Shown one piece after another: positions 7,986-13,619 of a stretch of 13,619 nucleotides of DNA; within the stretch, counting starts at the first letter, position 1; each line of letters begins with the position of its first letter. The DNA is from Sphingobacteriales bacterium. GTDB lineage: Bacteria; Bacteroidota; Bacteroidia; Sphingobacteriales; Sphingobacteriaceae. Location of the stretch: NCBI GenBank assembly GCA_020058405.1, contig JAGVEE010000116.1, forward strand, positions 1 to 13,619, in the 5' to 3' direction. The notes under the pieces are model-generated. The model was given only the letters and a program-made list of their open reading frames with translations, searched no databases and was not told where the DNA came from. A program made the position numbers and the translations under genes.

Positions 7986-9224
7986 TTAGTTTTTACTATG
8001 GTAGAATAAGGTTGAACAATTTTCTTTGGTAAATATTTGTTTACTGTAGTTTACAATATCGGCTGCAGTAACTTCACGGTATCTATCCATTTCAGTATTC
8101 ATTCTGGCTGCGTCTCCTAATAATTCGAAGTAGGCCATATTCATGGCTTTATTGAGAAGGTTCATTTCACCAAAAACAGTAGAGGATTCTAATTTATTTA
8201 CAATTTTTTGCAGCTCTCTATTTTCTAGCTCCGTATGCTTCAATTCTTCTACTACAGTCCACAGTGCTTCGTCGGCTTGCTCCAGTGTATAACCCTTTGC
8301 TGGCTTACCTTCTAGCACAAACAATCCTGCATCAATATCACCCGTTATGTAAGCATTAACCTCCGAAAATATCTTCTTGTTTTTCACCAATTCTTGGTAT
8401 AATCTTGATGATTCTCCTCTGGAAAGTACATCAGAAATGATATCAGCGGTATAATAATTTTTATGGTTACGCTCGTGTACATGGAAGGCTTTGTAAATAG
8501 CATCGTTCGGAACATCAGCAGTAGTGTTTAACCTACGTTCTTCTGTTTGGGCGGGTTCTTGAGGTAAGTTTCTAGTGTACTTATTACCCGCAGGTATGGT
8601 ACCAAACCATTTGTTCGTTAACTCTTTTACTTGCTCCAGATGTACATCTCCAGCCACTACTAAAATGGCATTCTGTGGGGTATAATGTTTATGGAAAAAA
8701 GCTTTCACATCTTCCATCTTTGCATTTTCGATATGCGAAATTTCTTTGCCGATGGTAGCCCATTGGTACGGGTGTGTGGTATAAGCCAAGTCGCGTAATT
8801 TTAACCAAACATCACCATAAGGTTGGTTTAAGTAACGCTGCTTAAACTCCTCTATTACAACGCTTCGCTGTGTTTCCAAACTTTTATCAGAAAAGGCTAA
8901 ACTCAACATCCGATCAGACTCTAACCAAAACGCTGTTTCAATGTTTACGGCCGGTACTTGTATGTAATAATTCGTAATATCGTTGTTCGTAAAAGCATTG
9001 TTCTCGCCGCCTACCATTTGCAATGGCTCATCATACGATGGGATGTTTATAGAACCACCAAACATAAGGTGTTCAAATAAATGCGCAAAACCAGTTTGTG
9101 CTGGGTTTTCATCTTTAGCGCCTACATCATACAATACATTAAGCACAGCCATTGGCGCTGTATGATCTTCATGTACTAATACTTTTAAGCCGTTATCGAG
9201 TGTAAATCGTTGGAAATGGATCAT
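7986..9224 (-). CDS. M16 family zinc metallopeptidase, catalytic subunit
   Basis: A 412-residue M16B protein. The inverted zinc motif is intact: HLFEH at residues 48-52, following the usual TGFAHLFEHLMFGG context. The third zinc ligand should be Glu125 or Glu126 in SVVIEEFKQRY. The second half has the family pattern SRGESSRLYQELV (268-280). At the R/Y-pair positions, however, it reads LVKNKKIFSEV (279-289), with Val and Ser in place of Arg and Tyr, so it probably needs the partner encoded just downstream. There is no signal peptide, so action in the cytoplasm is likely, on short or unfolded peptides as is common for this clan. The start ATG lies 8 bases after the stop of the TlpA-like gene, inside the same operon. 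Confidence 0.93.
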   Translation of the reverse strand: MIHFQRFTLDNGLKVLVHEDHTAPMAVLNVLYDVGAKDENPAQTGFAHLFEHLMFGGSINIPSYDEPLQMVGGENNAFTNNDITNYYIQVPAVNIETAFWLESDRMLSLAFSDKSLETQRSVVIEEFKQRYLNQPYGDVWLKLRDLAYTTHPYQWATIGKEISHIENAKMEDVKAFFHKHYTPQNAILVVAGDVHLEQVKELTNKWFGTIPAGNKYTRNLPQEPAQTEERRLNTTADVPNDAIYKAFHVHERNHKNYYTADIISDVLSRGESSRLYQELVKNKKIFSEVNAYITGDIDAGLFVLEGKPAKGYTLEQADEALWTVVEELKHTELENRELQKIVNKLESSTVFGEMNLLNKAMNMAYFELLGDAARMNTEMDRYREVTAADIVNYSKQIFTKENCSTLFYHSKN

Positions 9225-9232
9225 TCGTTATT

Positions 9233-9949
9233 TTATAGTGCGTTAGTTATTTCGAAGTTCAACTGATCGAAAATACGATCTGTTTGTCCGATAGTAACAA
9301 ATTGTACGACGCCTTGTTTATCAACTACCACATGAGTTGGGTATTTTGATATGTTCATATTGATAATCATCTCATCTACATCCGTACAAATAATAAAATT
9401 GAAGGGTAATTTTTTTAGAAATTCAGTAACATCTTCTAAAGGATCATATGTTGGTGCTAAAAAAACAACGTCTTTTCCTTTAAACTTCTTCACCAATTTG
9501 TTTAACTCTGGAATTTCCGCTTTGCAAGGTGTCGCATCTTTAAACCAAAAATTAATTACTACCACTTTGCCTAATAAAGCCTCTTTGGTATAGGTTTTAC
9601 CGTTAATATCGGTTACAGAGTAGTCTATGATTGGTTTACCAGTAGTAAATCCAGCAAGCGTAATTGGACCTTTACGATCTGAGCGTTGCATAGCCATTCG
9701 TTTTTCTTCGGGAGTACTTACACGAAGCTTAAATTCTCTAGGATCTACCTCATCAGCGGTAATCTGCTCAAGAGTAAATTCATTGCTTTGCACTTTAAAA
9801 AACCATTCTTCGGCAGGTAATACTTTTCCTGTGCTATCTTTTACAATAGTAGTTTTATCTTGTTTATAGTCTTTTAATGATTTTGTAGATTGAGCGATGC
9901 TAAATGTGCTAATCAATCCAAATAATAATAATAAATAAAACTTTTTCAT
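9233..9949 (-). CDS. Exported TlpA/AhpC-TSA-like thioredoxin-fold protein with a single-cysteine active site
   Basis: A 238-residue protein from the ATG at 9947-9949. I chose this start because MKKFYLLLLFGLISTFSIAQ is a clear signal peptide (cleavage about Ala19/Gln20). A longer in-frame start at 10015 would place 22 extra residues before it. Residues about 100-238 form a TlpA-like thioredoxin fold: KVVVINFWFKDATPC (128-142), ELNKLVKKF, VVFLAPTYDP (161-170) and the cis-Pro region KYPTHVVVD (Pro204). The normal WCxPC redox motif reads FKDATPC, so the first, nucleophilic cysteine is Ala139 and only Cys142 remains; one further cysteine is Cys188. It is therefore unlikely to be an ordinary disulfide reductase. 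Residues 21-100 have no domain I recognise. It is the first gene of the operon with two M16 genes and a CHU_C protein. Confidence 0.87.
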   Translation of the reverse strand: MKKFYLLLLFGLISTFSIAQSTKSLKDYKQDKTTIVKDSTGKVLPAEEWFFKVQSNEFTLEQITADEVDPREFKLRVSTPEEKRMAMQRSDRKGPITLAGFTTGKPIIDYSVTDINGKTYTKEALLGKVVVINFWFKDATPCKAEIPELNKLVKKFKGKDVVFLAPTYDPLEDVTEFLKKLPFNFIICTDVDEMIINMNISKYPTHVVVDKQGVVQFVTIGQTDRIFDQLNFEITNAL

Positions 9950-10052
9950 GGTTTTTTGATTTGAATTGGTAAAACTATCGATTTTGAGAGGGATTAAAAA
10001 GGGTATTTTTCCCAAATCGTGAATAAAATTAATTTAAATATAATTAAGCTAA

Positions 10053-10060
10053 TATATTTG
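10053..10060 (+). promoter_or_regulatory. Candidate -7 promoter element for mqnC, implying a leaderless transcript
   Basis: TATATTTG matches TAnnTTTG exactly. It ends four bases before the mqnC ATG (10065), so transcription would begin at or next to the A of the start codon. The rest of the 115-base divergent gap (9950-10064) is AT-rich. It must also hold the promoter of the minus-strand operon starting at 9949; the best partial match there is TAGTTTTA on the minus strand (9970-9977). No good -33 TTG is seen for mqnC. Confidence 0.4.
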
Positions 10061-10064
10061 CCAT

Positions 10065-11192
10065 ATGAATGTAAAAGAGCTATTAAACAAAGCGTCTCAT
10101 TTCGAGTTTCTTAGCATCGAGGAAGGGATGTATTTATATCAACACGCCTCTACTCCCGATTTAATGTACACGGCTAATGAACTCCGTAAACAGCAGAAAA
10201 AGAACAGTAATGCCGTTACTTGGATCATCGATAGGAATTTAAATACTACCAATGTTTGCATTGCTAATTGTAAATTTTGTAATTTTTTCAGAAGACCTGG
10301 TCACGACGAATCGTATATAACCACCATAGAAGAGTATAAAATTAAAATTGAAGAAACCATTCGTTATGGTGGCGAGCAATTATTACTTCAAGGTGGGCAT
10401 CACCCCGATTTGGGTTTGTCGTATTATGTTGATCTGTTTAGAGAACTGAAACGATTGTACGCACAAATTAAACTACATTCATTAGGTCCCCCAGAAATTG
10501 CACACATTGCTAAATTAGAGCAACTGTCGCATACCGAAGTGTTAAAAGCTTTGGTAGAAGCCGGTTTAGATTCATTACCAGGTGCGGGTGCAGAAATTTT
10601 GAACGACCGCGTAAGAAGGTTGATTTCTAAAGGTAAATGTTCTGGTAAAGAGTGGTTAGATGTAATGCGTGCTGCGCATCAATTAAACATTACGACTTCT
10701 GCTACTATGATGTTTGGACATGTAGAAACCTTAGAAGAGCGTTTTGAGCATTTAGTTTGGTTGAGAGAAGTACAGGCAGAGAAACCTGCAGATGCAAAAG
10801 GTTTTATTGCTTTTATTCCTTGGCCTTTCCAAGATGATGGCACTTTATTAAAGAAAATTAGAGGCATTACTAATAATGTAACAGGCGATGAATACATTAG
10901 AATGATTGCTTTGAGCAGAATAATGTTGCCAAATATTGAAAACATACAAGCTTCTTGGTTAACAGTGGGTAAAGACATCGCTCAGATTTGTTTACACGCA
11001 GGAGCAAACGACTTTGGTTCGATTATGATTGAAGAAAACGTAGTATCGGCAGCGGGTGCACCACATAGGTTTACCGCTCAAGGCATACAAGATGCTATAA
11101 AAGAAGCTGGGTTTAGGCCACAATTGCGCACTCAGCAATATGAATACAGAGAGTTGCCAACAAATATGGAACAGCAAGTGATTAATTATTAA
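10065..11192 (+). CDS. mqnC: Cyclic dehypoxanthinylfutalosine synthase (radical SAM, menaquinone biosynthesis)
   Basis: Radical SAM enzyme of the futalosine route to menaquinone; it cyclises dehypoxanthinylfutalosine. The 4Fe-4S motif CxxxCxxC is at Cys65, Cys69 and Cys72 (CIANCKFC), followed by NFFRRPG. Further marks of MqnC rather than its relatives MqnE or CofH are LLLQGGHHPDLGLSYY (106-121), GLDSLPGAGAEIL (167-179), DRVRRLISKGKC, TTSATMMFGHVETLEER (210-226) and FIPWPFQ (250-256). The length, 375 residues, is within the family range. The first ATG gives the expected N-terminus. None of the other futalosine genes (mqnA, mqnB, mqnD, mqnE) is in the window, which fits the scattered arrangement often seen for this pathway. 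It implies that respiration in this organism uses menaquinone made by the futalosine route. Confidence 0.95.
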   Translation: MNVKELLNKASHFEFLSIEEGMYLYQHASTPDLMYTANELRKQQKKNSNAVTWIIDRNLNTTNVCIANCKFCNFFRRPGHDESYITTIEEYKIKIEETIRYGGEQLLLQGGHHPDLGLSYYVDLFRELKRLYAQIKLHSLGPPEIAHIAKLEQLSHTEVLKALVEAGLDSLPGAGAEILNDRVRRLISKGKCSGKEWLDVMRAAHQLNITTSATMMFGHVETLEERFEHLVWLREVQAEKPADAKGFIAFIPWPFQDDGTLLKKIRGITNNVTGDEYIRMIALSRIMLPNIENIQASWLTVGKDIAQICLHAGANDFGSIMIEENVVSAAGAPHRFTAQGIQDAIKEAGFRPQLRTQQYEYRELPTNMEQQVINY

Positions 11193-11197
11193 GTTTG
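11190..11197 (+). promoter_or_regulatory. Candidate -7 promoter element for scpB, overlapping the mqnC stop codon
   Basis: TAAGTTTG matches TAnnTTTG, and its first three bases are the TAA stop of mqnC. It would start a transcript near 11202 and give scpB a leader of about 40 bases. No clear -33 TTG is present, so read-through from mqnC is an equally good explanation for scpB expression. Confidence 0.38.
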
Positions 11198-11241
11198 CAT
11201 TATTCGCGCTCATTTCATTAATTGCGACAAATTAGAATACA

Positions 11242-11964
11242 TTGGAACAGACACAAAAACATATTGAGGCCTTAATTTTTGCATCTGAGCAAAGCATCTC
11301 ATTAGTAGATATTCAAACCTTAGTGAATAATTCTCTAGGATTAACTTTGTCGGAAGAAGAAATTTTATCGGATTTAGAAGTTATAAAAGAGAAATACCAA
11401 GCAGATGATTTTGTATTTGAGTTAATACAGATAAGCAATGGCTATCAGTTTTTAAGTAAAACAGAATATCATGAATTATTAAATCAATTAATTATTCATA
11501 AAGAAAAGAAAAAGCTTTCTACGGCAGCAATGGAAACATTAGCCATTATTGCATACAAACAGCCTATTACTAAATCGGAAATTGAGTTAATTAGAGGAGT
11601 AAATTGCGATTACAGCGTTCAGAAATTATTAGAAAAAGATTTAATTTCTATTAACGGAAGAAGCAGCGGACCCGGTAAACCGATCTTATATGAAACGAGT
11701 TTGAGTTTTATGGATCACTTTGGTTTGAAAAATCCGAAGGACCTCCCACAGTTAAAAGACATACAATCTTTAGAAAACTCGATTAACCCAGAAGATTCTA
11801 ATGTAGACATAGAATCTATAAGCGCAGCCAGGGCTTCAGAATTAGAACATCAAGAGGATGATGCAGAACTCATGGTAGATGAAGCACCTGAAATTACAGA
11901 AGCAGAGAACGTAGAAAATTTTACTACTGAAGAGGACGAAGAAAATAAAAATTCTGAAGAATAA
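11242..11964 (+). CDS. scpB: Segregation and condensation protein B
   Basis: Winged-helix kleisin-partner subunit of the SMC-ScpA-ScpB condensin, which compacts and separates chromosomes. The hallmark segments are present: IEALIFASEQSIS (8-20), LSTAAMETLAIIAYKQPITK (92-111), EIELIRGV (113-120) and GRSSGPGKPILYETS (139-153) followed by FMDHFGL and DLP. The core ends near residue 175. The remainder, to 240, is a strongly acidic and probably disordered tail, common in Bacteroidota versions. The start is TTG at 11242: an in-frame TAG lies three codons upstream, no ATG or GTG lies between, and the sequence from TTG matches the family start. The gene follows mqnC by 49 bases. scpA and smc are not in the window. 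Confidence 0.94.
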   Translation: MEQTQKHIEALIFASEQSISLVDIQTLVNNSLGLTLSEEEILSDLEVIKEKYQADDFVFELIQISNGYQFLSKTEYHELLNQLIIHKEKKKLSTAAMETLAIIAYKQPITKSEIELIRGVNCDYSVQKLLEKDLISINGRSSGPGKPILYETSLSFMDHFGLKNPKDLPQLKDIQSLENSINPEDSNVDIESISAARASELEHQEDDAELMVDEAPEITEAENVENFTTEEDEENKNSEE

Positions 11965-11984
11965 TTTTTTTTATTTTTTTTGTT

Positions 11985-12011
11985 TTGATTGAAATCATTG
12001 TATTAACTTTG
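11985..12011 (+). promoter_or_regulatory. Candidate promoter of the small charge-segregated protein gene
   Basis: TAACTTTG at 12004-12011 is a full match to the -7 consensus, and a TTG at 11985-11987 lies 16 bases upstream, close to the usual -33 spacing. This is the best two-part Bacteroidota promoter in the window. The transcript would start near 12016, leaving about 33 bases before the ATG at 12050. Confidence 0.6.
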
Positions 12012-12049
12012 TTAGTACGAAATAAAAATATTAGAAATTCCTCAGTCCA

Positions 12050-12268
12050 ATGAAAAGCCCTAAAAAAGCAAGCACCAAAAAAGCTGGTACAACACCTAGC
12101 AAAGCAGGTAGTTCTAAAGCGAAAGCAAAAACGCCTCCTGCAAAAGATTCTAAGCCATTGAACAATCGTTTAATCGACGATGAAGACGATGATTTAGATT
12201 TAGACTTAGGGGTTGACGAATTTGATGCCGGCTTTGATGATGAGGAGTTTGATGAAGACGAATATTAA
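12050..12268 (+). CDS. Small charge-segregated protein, basic Lys-rich head and acidic tail (unknown function)
   Basis: A 72-residue protein that I cannot assign to a named family. Residues 2-40 are rich in Lys, Ala, Ser, Thr and Pro (11 Lys and one Arg), similar in composition to histone-H1-like tails. Residues 43-72 are extremely acidic: 19 of 30 are Asp or Glu, spaced with Leu and Phe (DLDLDLG, FDAGFDDEEF). It has no signal peptide, no membrane segment and no cysteine, and is probably disordered. It has the best promoter of the window and its own strong terminator, which supports a real, well-expressed gene. A nucleic-acid- or ribosome-binding role is possible from the basic head, but this is inference from composition. 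Confidence 0.75.
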   Translation: MKSPKKASTKKAGTTPSKAGSSKAKAKTPPAKDSKPLNNRLIDDEDDDLDLDLGVDEFDAGFDDEEFDEDEY

Positions 12269-12269
12269 A

Positions 12270-12304
12270 CTAGATACTAGTCTTTAGATATTAGTCGTTA
12301 GAGC
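12270..12304. repeat. Short 7-bp tandem repeat (YTAGNNN), related to the repeat at 3460-3603
   Basis: Five units in register start two bases after the stop codon of the small protein: CTAGATA, CTAGTCT, TTAGATA, TTAGTCG, TTAGAGC. TTAGTCG is identical to units of the array at 3474-3487. There is no inverted half of heptamers here. Instead the last unit forms the 5' arm of a small hairpin (12298-12316). Confidence 0.85.
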
Positions 12305-12316
12305 GCTTCGCTTTAA
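12298..12316 (+). other. Small stem-loop using the last heptamer unit
   Basis: TTAGAGCG (12298-12305) pairs with CGCTTTAA (12309-12316) over eight base pairs, including one G-T pair, with loop CTT. It sits directly before the terminator at 12318-12350, so the 3' end of the small-protein transcript would carry two hairpins in a row. Confidence 0.6.
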
Positions 12317-12317
12317 T

Positions 12318-12350
12318 AAAAAAAAGTCCTGATTTATCGGGACTTTTTTT
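12318..12350. terminator. Strong intrinsic terminator, symmetric A-tract/stem/T-tract
   Basis: The stem GTCCTGA (12326-12332) pairs with TCGGGAC (12337-12343), one pair being T-G, around a TTTA loop. Eight A (12318-12325) precede it and seven T (12344-12350) follow it, so it can act in both directions and the A/T runs lengthen the stem. It closes the small-protein transcript. Its T-tract ends 11 bases before the ATG of the next plus-strand gene. Confidence 0.9.
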
Positions 12351-12361
12351 ATTTTTATAAC

Positions 12362-13619
12362 ATGAAGCCCATAAGCGTTGAGAATTCAAATCATAACAAA
12401 CTAGTTTTAACAAGTGCTGCTTTAATTATATTTTGCATAAGCCTAACATTTATATTTTCGTCCATAGAATTAGCGCTTAAATTACCCCTACAGCTAATTA
12501 CAATTCCAATTGCATATATAGTTTCAAATCTTATTGTTTATTACTTTGTAGGTAAAAAGAACTTACTAAATAGTAATCTTATAAGCATATCTTCAATTTT
12601 TATCTGTTTTTATTTAATCTCCAAAACATACGATGTTTCTTGGGACGGGCAATGGTACCACCAAGATGCAATACTAAAATTATCAGAAAATTGGAATCCC
12701 TTTTATGCTTCTTATGATGTACAAAAATCTATTTCAGAAAGTGATATTTGGATTCATCATTACCCGCATGCAAGTTGGCTTGTACAAGCAACTATTTTTA
12801 AGTTATCAGGAAGTATTCAAGCAACTAAACTGCTTACGCTTCTCTTATCATTCGCATGTTTTGGTATTGCTTATTTTGTACTCACAGCAAAGCACAATTT
12901 CTCAAAAATTATTACAAGCCTTTTTGCCTTATGCATAGCACTCAATCCTATTGCCTATTCACAATTTTTTAGTTTTTATGTTGATGGACAATCGGCAATG
13001 GGTATAAGCATCTATCTGTTGCTATTGTATTATTTATTAGATAAACCATCAGTATTTATTTCTATACTTTTAGCCTCCGTTTTTATTTACTTTGTAAACA
13101 TCAAATTTACCAATTTGGTGTATTTAAGTATTTTCAATTTTGCCTTCTTTTTTTGGTATGTTATTAAACATCCTGCATTAAGATTAAAAGTATTTTTAGG
13201 ATTTAGTATGTTATATATCCTTGCAGTTTTTGTAATTGGATATTCATCTTACACCAGAAATACTTTAGAAAAAGGACATCCATTTTATCCATTAATGGGT
13301 GAAAACAATGTGGGAGAAATTGTAGGTAATATACATAAATCGGTTAATTTCTTTGATCAAAATAGATTTCAAAACTTTATAGATGCTAGTTTTGCATCTC
13401 CAGTTTATTCTAGAAACCCTGATAGTTCTAAATTCAGAATGCCTTTTACAGAGGTAGGTTATGAGAACTATTACCGAACAGATTCTGAAATGTCGGGATT
13501 TGGAGCGCGTTGGTCGGAATTATTAATCATTACCTTAATATTATTACTCTTCGTACTATCTAGTAAATCTTATAGAAATAAGACCAATTTCTTTATTCTA
13601 ATTTCTATTTTATTATTCA
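12362..13619 (+). CDS. Polytopic membrane protein, putative GT-C-type glycosyltransferase (partial, 3' end outside window)
   Basis: An open frame runs from the ATG at 12362 to the window end: 419 codons without a stop. Many hydrophobic segments are visible, for example about 14-34, 40-62, 72-88 and several more, with short loops, so it is an inner-membrane protein. The first sizeable loop contains YDVSWDGQWYHQDA (90-103), with acidic residues Asp91, Asp95 and Asp102, and then HHYPH (132-136). A later loop has KGHPFYPLMGENN. An acidic, aromatic first loop and a G(H/N)PFYP motif recall lipid-linked-sugar transferases of the GT-C fold (surface polysaccharide or protein glycosylation). This is resemblance, not a firm family match. 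Two sampled 60-base lines are about 27% G+C, against 35-48% in two guaB lines, which may reflect its membrane composition or transfer. Another role, such as a polymerase or a transporter, is possible. Confidence 0.75.
   Translation, partial: MKPISVENSNHNKLVLTSAALIIFCISLTFIFSSIELALKLPLQLITIPIAYIVSNLIVYYFVGKKNLLNSNLISISSIFICFYLISKTYDVSWDGQWYHQDAILKLSENWNPFYASYDVQKSISESDIWIHHYPHASWLVQATIFKLSGSIQATKLLTLLLSFACFGIAYFVLTAKHNFSKIITSLFALCIALNPIAYSQFFSFYVDGQSAMGISIYLLLLYYLLDKPSVFISILLASVFIYFVNIKFTNLVYLSIFNFAFFFWYVIKHPALRLKVFLGFSMLYILAVFVIGYSSYTRNTLEKGHPFYPLMGENNVGEIVGNIHKSVNFFDQNRFQNFIDASFASPVYSRNPDSSKFRMPFTEVGYENYYRTDSEMSGFGARWSELLIITLILLLFVLSSKSYRNKTNFFILISILLF

Noticed and set aside
9970..9977. TAGTTTTA on the minus strand as a promoter for the TlpA-M16 operon
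   Set aside because: It matches seven of eight positions of the class consensus at best, has no -33 partner, and such matches are common in AT-rich DNA. It is kept only as a remark.
9950..10015. Upstream start that would add 22 residues to the TlpA-like protein
   Set aside because: The added residues would come before a clear signal peptide, and the stretch lies in the divergent promoter gap. The ATG at 9947-9949 is preferred.
11965..11982. Terminator after scpB in the T-rich stretch
   Set aside because: Only a weak four-base stem (ATTC/GAAT) precedes the T-runs. The T-richness alone is not enough, and the stretch is directly followed by a promoter.
12705..12938. 77-codon plus-strand frame inside the last gene
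   Set aside because: It overlaps in another frame the long open frame starting at 12362, which has consistent membrane segments and loop motifs; the short frame has none.

Overview
The window looks like chromosomal DNA of an AT-rich member of the Bacteroidota. Four things support this. There is a secreted protein with a type B (CHU_C / gliding-motility-associated) C-terminal sorting domain of the type IX secretion system. Several upstream regions carry TAnnTTTG-type -7 elements. Clear Shine-Dalgarno sites are lacking. The futalosine-pathway enzyme MqnC is present, which some but not all Bacteroidota use for menaquinone. Apart from the repeat loci, this is an ordinary housekeeping region. I see no prophage, insertion sequence, CRISPR array, tRNA or rRNA.

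Layout. Positions 1-9949 are all on the minus strand, in two blocks. The first transcribed block (9949 to 5132) is a tight four-gene run: a secreted TlpA-like thioredoxin-fold protein, a catalytic M16 peptidase subunit, a non-catalytic M16 subunit, and a secreted Fn3-like protein with a CHU_C domain. Gaps are 8, 1 and 12 bases, so this is almost certainly one operon. The second block (5059 to below 1) has guaB (IMP dehydrogenase, with its own candidate promoter), a LOG-family nucleotide phosphoribohydrolase, a carboxyltransferase (beta) subunit of a methylcrotonyl-CoA-carboxylase type enzyme, and an ABC-F ATPase that runs off the left edge. From 10065 onward everything is on the plus strand: mqnC, scpB, a 72-residue charge-segregated small protein, and a polytopic membrane protein with glycosyltransferase-C-like features that runs off the right edge. 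The 115-base gap at 9950-10064 separates the divergent blocks. No gene-free stretch exceeds about 125 bases.

The most unusual content is between genes. Three intergenic loci (1114-1220, 3460-3603, 12270-12304) are built from degenerate tandem 7-base units kept in register. At the first two, a forward array is followed by an inverted one, so the RNA or single-stranded DNA can fold into a long hairpin. The units fit closely between neighbouring genes and even supply a start codon (LOG gene) and a stop codon with its last sense codons (guaB). Similar heptanucleotide repeats are known from cyanobacteria (STRR sequences). What they do here cannot be read from one window.

Protein-level points worth noting are the complementary M16 pair (one subunit keeps the zinc motif, the other keeps the Arg/Tyr pair), a TlpA-like protein that has lost the first cysteine of its redox motif, a type B sorting domain with an altered FSPN-GDG region, and a terminator hairpin that ends only 11 bases before the start codon of the last gene.
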